Positions 8,052 to 15,345 of a stretch of DNA of 32,775 bases are shown one piece after another (the first letter of the stretch is position 1; each line of letters begins with the position of its first letter). The stretch comes from Bacteroidaceae bacterium (lineage in GTDB: Bacteria; Bacteroidota; Bacteroidia; Bacteroidales; Bacteroidaceae): assembly GCA_017381015.1 (NCBI GenBank), contig JAFOCV010000037.1:1-32775 (forward strand), given 5' to 3'. The translations under genes were made by a program, and so were the position numbers. Below the pieces are notes generated by a model, which saw only the letters and a program-made list of their open reading frames with translations, did not search any database and was not told the DNA's origin.

Positions 8052-9373
8052 AAATTCCTGGTTTTTCTTTTAAATTCGTAAATAAACAACAATGCTGCCG
8101 TACTCAAGCCAAAGGGGATGCCCATCCAAATGCCTTGGGCTCCATAACCGAGCACTATGCCTAGAAGGAAACTCATGGGTATACTCACCAGCACATAAGA
8201 GATAAAGGCATACAATACCATACGACTTACGGCTTCGATGGCTCGCAAACTATTGGCAAAGATTATCTGTGTACAATCGCCCAATTGGTACAAGATAAAG
8301 CTGGGTATCAGAGCAAAGCACAGAGACTGGACATACTGGTCGTCGGTGTAAATACCTGTTATCTGATACCTGAACAGATATATTCCGCCCACTATTATCA
8401 GGGCCGTAAACAAACCCATTGCCCATGCTATCCTGACGGTGCGTTTTACATTGTCCCACTCTCTTCTTCCCTGGAAATGGCTTATACGTATGGCTGCTGC
8501 CGCTCCTATGCCGTATTGTATCATGAATACCAAGGTGGAGATACTACACATCACCTGATGAGCCGCCAAGGCAATAGTTCCTATCCATCCCATAAAGATG
8601 CCAGCTATGTTGAACGAGGCGGATTCGAGACACAACTGAATGGAAATAGGAAAACCAACCTTGGTCATGTGCTTGCATCCCTTCATGGTGGCAGATACGT
8701 TCTGCTCTCTTGTCCAACGCCTGAATCTCTTGCCATAAAACATGGCTATGAGCAGCGAGATGAAGAGAAACACTCGTGCTATGAAGGTGGCTATACCTGC
8801 TCCCATCAATCCCATCTCGGGACATCCGTACATGCCATAGATGAGCAAGACATTGAGCACCACATTGAGCACATTGCTTGCCACCATCATGTGCATTGGC
8901 AACTTTGTAGAGCCTACCGCCTCGGCAAATTGCTTGAGTGCATTAAAACCTGACACAAAGGGCAAGGATATCATCAAGACAAGGAAGTAAGGACGTACTA
9001 GAGGCATAATCTGTGCGGGTTGGCCAAGGAGGTCGAGATTAAAATATAGCAACGTGAGCAATACCATGACCAGAAGGCTAAAGAGAATATTGACCAACAA
9101 ACTCTCTCGGAAAGAGCGAGACACCTCCACCTGGTCGCCCTTACCATAGGCACTACCCGTAATGGGTGTTGTGGCATAGGAAATGCCCAAAAGAAAGAAT
9201 ATTACGAAATTGTAAATGTTGTTTACCAACGATGATGCACTCAATTCATCAGTGCCGTACTGGCCAACCATGATGGTATCGGCCATGCCCTGAATCACAA
9301 TACCCAACTGACCCACGATGATGGGTAGCCCTAGAAGGAGTATCGCCTTGATATGTGTGCTTACATTTCGCAT
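8045..9373 (-). CDS. MATE family efflux transporter
   Basis: A 442-residue, strongly hydrophobic protein with about twelve membrane helices. It starts with the MATE signature LLGLPIIVGQLGIVIQGMADT (about 13-33), and MVGQYG and NNIYNF follow. MATE carriers expel cationic drugs or metabolites in exchange for Na+ or H+ across the inner membrane; the substrate here is unknown. The start codon lies within the last 13 bases of the upstream glycosyltransferase gene, and its 3' end overlaps rmuC by 7 bp, so it is embedded in the mtaB-GT2-MATE-rmuC-rsmI unit. Confidence 0.93.
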   Translation of the reverse strand: MRNVSTHIKAILLLGLPIIVGQLGIVIQGMADTIMVGQYGTDELSASSLVNNIYNFVIFFLLGISYATTPITGSAYGKGDQVEVSRSFRESLLVNILFSLLVMVLLTLLYFNLDLLGQPAQIMPLVRPYFLVLMISLPFVSGFNALKQFAEAVGSTKLPMHMMVASNVLNVVLNVLLIYGMYGCPEMGLMGAGIATFIARVFLFISLLIAMFYGKRFRRWTREQNVSATMKGCKHMTKVGFPISIQLCLESASFNIAGIFMGWIGTIALAAHQVMCSISTLVFMIQYGIGAAAAIRISHFQGRREWDNVKRTVRIAWAMGLFTALIIVGGIYLFRYQITGIYTDDQYVQSLCFALIPSFILYQLGDCTQIIFANSLRAIEAVSRMVLYAFISYVLVSIPMSFLLGIVLGYGAQGIWMGIPFGLSTAALLFIYEFKRKTRNLC

Positions 9374-10380
9374 AAATCGTGGTATGTCTTTCTTCCTTTA
9401 ACGTAGTATTGCCATAAGAGCGAAAAGGTGCTTTGTTCGGGTACTGGAGATAACCTTGCCTGACGGAGATTCTCCTCTCTGTCTTTCTTAAAGTCGGAAC
9501 GCATCTGTCTGAATGCCTTGCGAGCCTTCCATACGGCAAGGAACGAGCCCCACTGAAGTGTTAGCAAGAATTGTATGCTGGCCAAGGCGTCCAACCAAAA
9601 GCGTATCCTCATCACCTTGACTAGGCGCTCTTGTGGCAGGTTCTTGTAGAGGAGAAGAAGATTGTTTCTGAAGTTGAGGAAAGTCTTTCTAGGATTGCCT
9701 TGTGGCAATGTTCCTCCTCCCAAATGATATGCCACGCTTTGTGGCACACATACTATACCTCGGCCTCGGCTTCGTAGGCGCCAACAGAGGTCAATCTCTT
9801 CCTGATGTGCAAAAAATCTGCCGTCCAAACCTCCTGCCTGCCAATAGTCATTAGCTCTCACCAGGAGGCAAGCACCCGTTGCCCATAGGATGGGTGCGAT
9901 ATTGTCGTACTGACCTTTGTCTGACTCTATCGTACCCATCACTCTTCCCCTGCAATAGGGATATCCCAATGCATCGATGTATCCACCGCAAGCACCTGCG
10001 TACTCGAAATCAGAGGGCGACCATTGGCACAAAAGTTTGGGTTGGCATGCCGCCACGTCGGGGTGCGAATCCATATAGGCGAGCATGGGCTTCAGCCATC
10101 CCTTGCGCACCTCCACATCACTATTCAGAAGCAAGTAATATTCGGCTTCGATTTCTTTCAAGCCCTTATTGTAACCGTCCGCAAAACCATAATTCTTGTC
10201 TAGTACGACTTGTCTTACGGATGGGAAATTTTGAGATAGCATTTGCAAAGAATCATCGGTACTACCATTGTCTACAACAACGATTTCTGCCTCAGTACTA
10301 TGTTGCAGCACCGAGGGCAAGAACCTGCGCATCATCTCTGCACCATTCCAATTGAGTATAACGATAGAGAGTTTGGTCAT
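9361..10380 (-). CDS. GT2 family glycosyltransferase
   Basis: A 339-residue GT-A-fold enzyme. SIVILNWNG (5-13), VVVDNGSTDDS (34-44), the DxD-like NSD (86-88) and HQEEIDLCWRLR (about 192-203) are classic GT2 features. A hydrophobic stretch near 258-285 may associate with the membrane. The enzyme should transfer a sugar from a nucleotide donor to a rhamnan, O-antigen or exopolysaccharide acceptor at the cytosolic face; donor and acceptor cannot be assigned. It lies 39 bp after mtaB and overlaps the MATE start by 13 bp. It stands alone, with no polysaccharide cluster around it. Confidence 0.92.
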   Translation of the reverse strand: MTKLSIVILNWNGAEMMRRFLPSVLQHSTEAEIVVVDNGSTDDSLQMLSQNFPSVRQVVLDKNYGFADGYNKGLKEIEAEYYLLLNSDVEVRKGWLKPMLAYMDSHPDVAACQPKLLCQWSPSDFEYAGACGGYIDALGYPYCRGRVMGTIESDKGQYDNIAPILWATGACLLVRANDYWQAGGLDGRFFAHQEEIDLCWRLRSRGRGIVCVPQSVAYHLGGGTLPQGNPRKTFLNFRNNLLLLYKNLPQERLVKVMRIRFWLDALASIQFLLTLQWGSFLAVWKARKAFRQMRSDFKKDREENLRQARLSPVPEQSTFSLLWQYYVKGRKTYHDLCEM

Positions 10381-10419
10381 CTTTTTATCTTTGTTGATGT
10401 TGCTATGCCTTGTAATTGA

Positions 10420-11772
10420 TTATTGCACTATTTCTCCCATCAAGGCTGTCTTGTCGGCATTCCAATCGCCAAGACATACATCCACAATGGTATTGTCCTT
10501 GATTTGGCTTAGCGATTCATTGTCCCTAGGTAGGTTTATCTCTACACGGATATAATTGTCGGTAAAGCCATGCATGACAAACTTGTTCTTGCTATGTTCG
10601 AGCAATACCTTGCGAGTGGCGCCCATATATCTCTCGTAAAAACGATGAGTAATATCCTCGCTCAAATCTAAAATCTTCTGGCATCGGTCTTTCTTATCCT
10701 GGGGGCGAACTGAGTGCGGTATTTGCAATGCCTTTGTGCCCGGACGCTCGCTATATGGGAAGACATGGTATTGTGCTACGGGCAATGATGCCATGAAATT
10801 GTAAGCGTCGGCAAACAATTCTTCTGTTTCTCCTCGAGTACCAACGATTGTATCCACTCCGATAAAGGCATCTGGCATCAATTGCAATACTCGCTCTATC
10901 TTCTGTCTGAAAAATGCGGTATCGTACTTTCTGCGCATCAAACGTAGCACTTCGTCGCTTCCACTTTGCAAAGGAATATGGAAATGGGGCATAAAGGCAC
11001 GACTTTGAGCACAGAATTGCAATACTTCCTCCGTAAGCAAATTGGGCTCTATGCTAGAAATTCTGTAGCGTTCGATTCCTTCTACCTTGTCCAATTCCTT
11101 GAGTAAATCAAGAAAACTCTCGCCGGTGGTTTTGCCAAAATCTCCAATGTTTACGCCTGTAATGACTATCTCCTTGGCACCAGCTTTGGCGGCTTCATTT
11201 GCTTGCGACACAAGAAGGGAAATGCTACCATTGCGCGAACGACCTCTTGCAAAGGGAATAGTGCAATAGGTGCAATAATAATCACATCCATCCTGCACCT
11301 TCAGGAAATATCTGGTTCTGTCTCCACATGAACAAGAAGGCATAAAGTTAAGAATATCTGCCGTGCGCACCGTTCTATGCTCGTGAGCAGCCAATAGGCG
11401 CTCCTCAGGCATCATCTGCATACGTTCTATGATAGCATCTACTATCTGTCCCTTCTCATTACTCCCCAAAACCAAATCCACTCCTTCCATTGCAGAGACT
11501 TGTTCTGGTTTCAACTGGGCATAACAACCAGTTACCACCACTATTGCTCCTGGATGATTGCGCACAAGACGATTAATAGCTTGACGACATTTGCTATCAG
11601 CAACCTCCGTCACACTACAAGTATTTATCACACAAATATCTGCTATCTCGCCTTTGCGTACTGTCTTCACGCCATGAGCTTTGAGTTCCTCCCCTATGGT
11701 GCTGGTTTCTGCAAAATTCAATTTGCATCCCAAGGTGTAATATATCGCTGTCTTTTCTTTCAAATTAATCAT
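10420..11772 (-). CDS. mtaB: tRNA t6A37 methylthiotransferase MtaB
   Basis: A 450-residue radical-SAM methylthiotransferase. The N-terminal domain has the three auxiliary cluster cysteines C16 (TLGCK), C52 (NTCS) and C83 (TGCY). The radical-SAM motif is C163-xxx-C167-xx-C170, followed by PFARGRSR. The C-terminal region (about 385-450) fits a TRAM domain. MtaB converts t6A37 to ms2t6A37 in ANN-decoding tRNAs. The TLGCKLNFAET start and the CDYYC spacing favour MtaB over MiaB and RimO. It is probably the first gene of a five-gene unit. A -7 element lies four bases before its ATG, implying a leaderless or nearly leaderless transcript. Confidence 0.9.
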   Translation of the reverse strand: MINLKEKTAIYYTLGCKLNFAETSTIGEELKAHGVKTVRKGEIADICVINTCSVTEVADSKCRQAINRLVRNHPGAIVVVTGCYAQLKPEQVSAMEGVDLVLGSNEKGQIVDAIIERMQMMPEERLLAAHEHRTVRTADILNFMPSCSCGDRTRYFLKVQDGCDYYCTYCTIPFARGRSRNGSISLLVSQANEAAKAGAKEIVITGVNIGDFGKTTGESFLDLLKELDKVEGIERYRISSIEPNLLTEEVLQFCAQSRAFMPHFHIPLQSGSDEVLRLMRRKYDTAFFRQKIERVLQLMPDAFIGVDTIVGTRGETEELFADAYNFMASLPVAQYHVFPYSERPGTKALQIPHSVRPQDKKDRCQKILDLSEDITHRFYERYMGATRKVLLEHSKNKFVMHGFTDNYIRVEINLPRDNESLSQIKDNTIVDVCLGDWNADKTALMGEIVQ

Positions 11773-11776
11773 GATG

Positions 11777-11784
11777 CAAAGATA
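11777..11784 (-). promoter_or_regulatory. Bacteroidota -7 element for mtaB
   Basis: TATCTTTG on the minus strand matches TAnnTTTG. Only four bases (CATC) separate it from the mtaB ATG, so transcription would begin at or within a few bases of the start codon. A convincing -33 TTTG is not obvious. Confidence 0.55.
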
Positions 11785-12214
11785 TAAAAAAAGAGGACTG
11801 AAACCAAATAATTTTCTTACGCAATCACACTAGCAGGCAAGAATATTTTCATTATACTTCATATAGTCTTGGGGATTTCACCAGAATCTGATTAATAAAA
11901 GCTGAAGAAATCGGAATTTCCAACTATAATTTCTTCACATGAAATCACAAAACAGAAAGAAAAAATCCTATCGCTTCTTTGGGAACTTCTTAAACTTTAG
12001 ACGCCTATATATTCGCCACACAAACAACATACTATTTTTCAAAGACTAAAATAACGTTTTCTTGTACTTTTTACACCTTCAGTTAGATTATAAAAATATG
12101 TTTAAGGAAACAATATTGCGCCTCTAGAACACCAGGTTTTACCATTTTTGAACAATATAAACGCAAATTGCGTATTTTTTATTATATTTTTTATGCTATA
12201 ACAGAAAAAAGTCA
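11785..12214. other. AT-rich divergent intergenic region without a gene
   Basis: About 430 bp between mtaB and the lipoprotein gene. It is strongly AT-rich with runs of A and T. I see no coding frame, tRNA-like fold or clear long repeat. It probably only carries promoter-proximal sequence for the two divergent genes. Confidence 0.6.
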
Positions 12215-12222
12215 TACCTTTG
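12215..12222 (+). promoter_or_regulatory. -7 element for the Cys-rich lipoprotein gene
   Basis: TACCTTTG matches TAnnTTTG exactly and is followed by CACCGC. The predicted transcript start is near 12227, giving a leader of about 48 nt before the ATG. The sequence upstream is very AT-rich (T-runs at 12176-12193), a setting often seen at highly expressed promoters. Confidence 0.65.
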
Positions 12223-12274
12223 CACCGCAAAAAAGGAAAAATTGATTGTTTTACAGTATTAAACGTTAAGAAAA

Positions 12275-12475
12275 ATGAAGAAGTTAGCATTCGTTTTCGC
12301 AGCTATCGTAGCTGTATCTTTCGCTTCTTGTGGCAACCAGACAACTGGTTCTGAGTGCAATGACAGCATCTGCAATGACACTACTGCATGCTGCGGTGAC
12401 ACTACTGCTTGTTGCGGTGATACTACTGCTTGCTGCGGTGAGAACACTGGCGATAGCGTAAAGGTAGCTGAATAA
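12275..12475 (+). CDS. Small Cys-rich repeat lipoprotein, function unknown
   Basis: A 66-residue protein with a classic lipoprotein signal: MKK, a hydrophobic core, then a lipobox FASC with cleavage before C19. The mature part has about 48 residues and is built on three perfect DTTACCG repeats (about 35-55) preceded by an ECNDSICN segment, giving eight cysteines besides the lipidated one. The DNA repeats every 21 bp with mostly silent third-base changes, so selection on the protein is likely. It has its own promoter and a strong intrinsic terminator, making it a monocistronic unit. I recognise no family. Paired CC clusters suggest metal binding or disulfide crosslinks at the membrane surface, but that is inference. 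Confidence 0.85.
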   Translation: MKKLAFVFAAIVAVSFASCGNQTTGSECNDSICNDTTACCGDTTACCGDTTACCGENTGDSVKVAE

Positions 12476-12501
12476 TATCAGTCACAGACGATATCATTTA
12501 G

Positions 12502-12530
12502 AGACTAGTCCTCAGGACTGGTCTTTTTTT
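12502..12530 (+). terminator. Intrinsic terminator of the lipoprotein gene
   Basis: AGACTAGTCC (12503-12512) pairs with GGACTGGTCT with one G-T pair, and a seven-T run follows. It lies about 27 bp after the stop codon. Confidence 0.88.
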
Positions 12531-12682
12531 GTATATATACCTGCAATCAAACCAACTATTTATTGGATTGAATAAATTGCTCTGTTTGTTGTAACCGAAA
12601 GAAACAAGAATTACAAAAGAATCATACTGTAACAGCACCTTTAACAATATCGAGAAGGGCACCATTTTATATAAAACATCGC

Positions 12683-12865
12683 TTGCAGAACTACAAAAAC
12701 ACCATCACGCTAGGTGAGTTCCATTTGTAGAACTATAAAAGCACATTCATCTTAGGTGAGCAACGTTTGTAGAACTACAAATGCACATCCACGTTAGGTG
12801 AGCAACCTTTGTAGAACTACAAATGCACATTTATATTAATGAGCCATACGCTTGTAGAACTACAA
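12683..12865. repeat. Five-unit 42-bp array of palindromic TTGTAG-AA-CTACAA sites
   Basis: Cores start at 12683, 12725, 12767, 12809 and 12852, spaced 42, 42, 42 and 43 bp. Each core is TTGTAGAACTACAA or a one-base variant, a dyad with six-base arms. The intervening 28 bp are also conserved (a GCACATCC-like part, then TTAGGTGAGCAAC). The array lies between the terminator of the lipoprotein gene (plus) and that of rplI (minus), so it is probably outside both mRNAs. The rest of the gap, 12531-12682, shows no gene. Confidence 0.88.
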
Positions 12866-12904
12866 AGGCGCATTGCAAATGTGTAAGAGTAAATGCGAAA
12901 AATA

Positions 12905-12932
12905 AATCCCCAGAGATTACTCTCCAGGGATT
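12905..12932 (-). terminator. Terminator of the rpsF-rpsR-rplI operon
   Basis: Outer arms AATCCC/GGGATT and an inner AGAG/CTCT stem, separated by a small internal loop, form a hairpin 29 bp after the rplI stop codon. On the minus strand it is followed by TTTATTTTT-rich sequence. Confidence 0.75.
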
Positions 12933-12960
12933 CATATATTGATTGTATGTTTGATTCTGA

Positions 12961-13410
12961 TTATTCAGCAGCCTCAGCTACAACCTCAACAGCTACGTTA
13001 GCAGTAACATCCTTGTGCAACTTAACCAAAGCTACATAAGAACCAACCTCCTTAACGTCCTTTAGAACGATAATCTTGCGATTAACTTCCAAACCAAGCT
13101 TTGCAAGCTCGTCAGCAACGTGTAGATTGTTTACGCTACCATAAATCTGACCAGTTGCACTTACCTTTGCAGGAATTGTCAACTGTACTGCGTTCAACTT
13201 CTCTGCCAAAGCCTCAGCATCTGCCTTAATCTTAGCCAACTTAACAGCCTTCTGCTTAAGGTCCTCAGCCAACTGCTTCTTAGCGCTCTCGCTAGCGATT
13301 ACAGCCTTACCATAAGGAATAAGGTAGTTACGGCCATAACCAGGCTTTACATTAACGATTTCATTCTTGAAACCCAAGCCAATGATGTCTTCTTTAAGAA
13401 TAATTTCCAT
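12961..13410 (-). CDS. rplI: 50S ribosomal protein L9
   Basis: A 149-residue L9, standard length. The N-terminal domain MEIILKEDIIGLGFK...VKPGYGRNYLIPYGKA (1-37) is the 23S rRNA-binding signature, joined by the long connecting helix (about 40-75) to the C-terminal domain. L9 binds near the L1 stalk base and helps reading-frame maintenance. It is the last gene of the S6-S18-L9 operon, 19 bp after rpsR, and is followed by a terminator. Confidence 0.98.
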   Translation of the reverse strand: MEIILKEDIIGLGFKNEIVNVKPGYGRNYLIPYGKAVIASESAKKQLAEDLKQKAVKLAKIKADAEALAEKLNAVQLTIPAKVSATGQIYGSVNNLHVADELAKLGLEVNRKIIVLKDVKEVGSYVALVKLHKDVTANVAVEVVAEAAE

Positions 13411-13429
13411 ATCTACTTTCTCCTTATTA

Positions 13430-13693
13430 TTACTTCATCATGTCAGTTACGAAGGGCAACAAAGCCAAGTGACGAGCACGCTTAACAGCCTGAGCCACAC
13501 GACGCTGATACTTCAAAGATGTACCGGTGATACGACGGGGAAGAATCTTACCCTGCTCGTTCAAGAACTTCTTCAAGAACTCGGGATCCTTGTAATCGAT
13601 GTACTTAATACCACTCTTCTTGAAACGGCAGTATTTCTTCTTCTTGATATCAATTGCAGGAGCGTTCAAATAACGAATTTCTGACTGTGCCAT
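13430..13693 (-). CDS. rpsR: 30S ribosomal protein S18
   Basis: An 87-residue S18. The conserved core is [20 protein letters not shown] (about 21-40), followed by [35 protein letters not shown]18 pairs with S6 on the 30S platform. It lies two bases after the rpsF stop codon, consistent with coupled translation. No ssb or primosomal gene is inserted between rpsF and rpsR, unlike many Firmicutes or gamma-proteobacterial operons. Confidence 0.98.
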   Translation of the reverse strand: MAQSEIRYLNAPAIDIKKKKYCRFKKSGIKYIDYKDPEFLKKFLNEQGKILPRRITGTSLKYQRRVAQAVKRARHLALLPFVTDMMK

Positions 13694-13695
13694 GT

Positions 13696-14031
13696 TTATG
13701 CCTCCTTTTTATTGTTACGACGCTTTTCAGCATACTCAGCTGCGTACTTCTCCATCTTAACGGTTAGGTAACGCAAAACTCTCTCGTCACGACGGTAAGC
13801 AATCTCAAGAGTCTTGATTGTCTCAGGAGCTGCCTTGAACTCGATTAGTTCATAAAAACCTGTGCTCTTCTTCTCAATTGGGTAAGCAAGTTTCTTCAGG
13901 CCCCAGTTCTCTTCGCCGATAATCTCAGCACCACACTTAGCGAGAACGCCCTTGAACTTCTCTACCGCTTCCTTCATCTGTTCATCAGACAAAACGGGAG
14001 TCAAAATGAAAACGGTTTCGTACTGGTTCAT
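13696..14031 (-). CDS. rpsF: 30S ribosomal protein S6
   Basis: A 111-residue S6. It starts [15 protein letters not shown], with [19 protein letters not shown] and the FYELIEFKA strand typical of the ferredoxin-like fold, and ends in a basic Lys/Arg/Asn tail. It binds S18 and the central domain of 16S rRNA. It is first in the rpsF-rpsR-rplI operon, and two -7 elements lie upstream (at 14082 and 14132 on the minus strand). Confidence 0.98.
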   Translation of the reverse strand: MNQYETVFILTPVLSDEQMKEAVEKFKGVLAKCGAEIIGEENWGLKKLAYPIEKKSTGFYELIEFKAAPETIKTLEIAYRRDERVLRYLTVKMEKYAAEYAEKRRNNKKEA

Positions 14032-14081
14032 AATACGTTAAAAATTGATTAATTGTATAATACTTTTGCAAAAATGCGGTG

Positions 14082-14089
14082 CAAAGGTA
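14082..14089 (-). promoter_or_regulatory. Proximal -7 element for rpsF
   Basis: TACCTTTG on the minus strand, 50 bases before the rpsF ATG. A TTGTG about 23 bases upstream could be a weak -33 element. Confidence 0.6.
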
Positions 14090-14131
14090 GTACATTTTCG
14101 GCAGGTACACAACTATTTGTAGTATTTTTTG

Positions 14132-14139
14132 CAAAGATA
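14132..14139 (-). promoter_or_regulatory. Distal -7 element for rpsF
   Basis: TATCTTTG on the minus strand, 50 bp upstream of the proximal element. Tandem promoters would be consistent with strong ribosomal protein expression; the second one gives a roughly 95-nt leader. Confidence 0.45.
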
Positions 14140-14275
14140 GCTCTTTTTTTCTCCTATAAATTAGGTCATATCAGATAATTTCTCTTAATTTGCATAACGT
14201 TTTTAAGAAAAACGGGGACTTCAAATGTCCTTTATCCTATATTTTGAAACAAAAAAACATAATAAAATACAAACA

Positions 14276-14461
14276 ATGAAGTACATTGGCATAATCATGA
14301 TTGTAATTGGAGCCCTTGTAGAGGTGCTCAGTTATGTAACAGACAGATTTATGAATTCTGGTGCAGTTGATCAAAATTGGGTTCAGGGTTTGGCTCTGTT
14401 GCTGATTATTGCAGGTTTGATTACTCACATTCGTGTGACTGGCAAATCATCTAAGGCATAA
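14276..14461 (+). CDS. Small two-helix membrane protein, function unknown
   Basis: Starting at the ATG of MKYIGIIMIVIG gives 61 residues with two hydrophobic helices (about 3-21 and 37-53). A short polar loop (SYVTDRFMNSGAVDQNWVQG) separates them, and the tail is basic. An upstream ATG at 14225 would add a 17-residue N-terminus unlike a membrane protein, so I prefer the internal start. A strong terminator follows directly, supporting a real gene. It lies divergent from rpsF and convergent with rprY. I recognise no named family. Confidence 0.7.
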   Translation: MKYIGIIMIVIGALVEVLSYVTDRFMNSGAVDQNWVQGLALLLIIAGLITHIRVTGKSSKA

Positions 14462-14483
14462 TTTAGTCAATTACAAAAGAAAT

Positions 14484-14517
14484 AAGGGGTAGATTATATC
14501 TGCCCCTTTATTTTTTT
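14484..14517. terminator. Bidirectional terminator between small membrane gene and rprY
   Basis: AAGGGGTAGA pairs with TCTGCCCCTT around a five-base loop. TATTTTTTT follows on the plus strand, and a T-rich stretch (ATTTCTTTTG) follows on the minus strand, so it can serve both convergent genes. Confidence 0.85.
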
Positions 14518-14538
14518 ATACTGTATTCCGTCTTTAAA

Positions 14539-15234
14539 TCATTCGCCTGGTGCCACCAATCTATAGCCGCGCCCATGCACATTGTTGATTTCGACACGAG
14601 GGTCTAGCTTGAAGAATTTGCGAAGCTTAGAGATATATACATCCATGGAACGTGCATTGAAATAATTGTCGTCTGCCCATATCGTTTTTAGTGCAAAATC
14701 ACGACCTAACACCTGATTGCGATGACGACAAAGAAGAACCAACAACTCGCTCTCTTTGGTAGTTAGCTTGAACACCTCTTCGCCACAGGTTAGAGATTGA
14801 CGTGCTGTGTCAAATACATAATCACCGAGGTAATAAACTGATTTAGGTCTTGCAACATAATTGTTGGTGCGTCGCATGATAGCCTCTATGCGATATACCA
14901 GTTCATCCATACTGAAGGGTTTGGTCAAGTAATCATCAGCTCCTATCTTGAAACCTTCCACAATATCGCTCTTCATATTTTTGGCGGTAAGAAAGATAAT
15001 GGGCACGTATTGATTTACCTTTCGAATTTCCTTAGCCAGGGTAAAGCCATCCATCTTTGGCATCATCACGTCAAGCAAACAGAGGTCGAAGTGTTCCTTG
15101 ATAAAAGCTGAGTATCCACGTTCACCATCAGGGCATAGTACGGCGTCATAATCCTTTGCCTGAAGATATTCTCTTAGGAGCATACCCAAACTCTCTTCGT
15201 CTTCACATAATAAAATTCGTTTCTTTGCTTCCAT
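14539..15234 (-). CDS. rprY: Response regulator RprY (OmpR/PhoB family)
   Basis: A 231-residue OmpR-type regulator. The receiver domain (about 5-120) has the acidic pair E11/D12, phospho-acceptor D55 (LLDVMMP), T83 and K105 (LTKPF). The C-terminal winged helix (about 130-229) has TTKESELLVLLCRH and a SMDVYISKLRK recognition helix region. In Bacteroides fragilis, RprY works with RprX and has been linked to oxidative stress and metabolism. It is the downstream partner of the histidine kinase, 111 bp away. A conserved DNA target cannot be assigned here. Confidence 0.88.
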   Translation of the reverse strand: MEAKKRILLCEDEESLGMLLREYLQAKDYDAVLCPDGERGYSAFIKEHFDLCLLDVMMPKMDGFTLAKEIRKVNQYVPIIFLTAKNMKSDIVEGFKIGADDYLTKPFSMDELVYRIEAIMRRTNNYVARPKSVYYLGDYVFDTARQSLTCGEEVFKLTTKESELLVLLCRHRNQVLGRDFALKTIWADDNYFNARSMDVYISKLRKFFKLDPRVEINNVHGRGYRLVAPGE

Positions 15235-15345
15235 ATCTATAATTCCTTTTTAATTTGCAGTTTATTTCTTTGTCTAACTCCTGTACTCGAAAGTTGCGCT
15301 CTACGTTCCTATATATATATAATATGTAACTATGTAGACTTTTTT

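Noticed and set aside
12683-12865. Possible CRISPR array
   Set aside because: The intervals between the 14-base dyads are themselves conserved, not unique spacers; the repeat is too short, and no cas gene is nearby.
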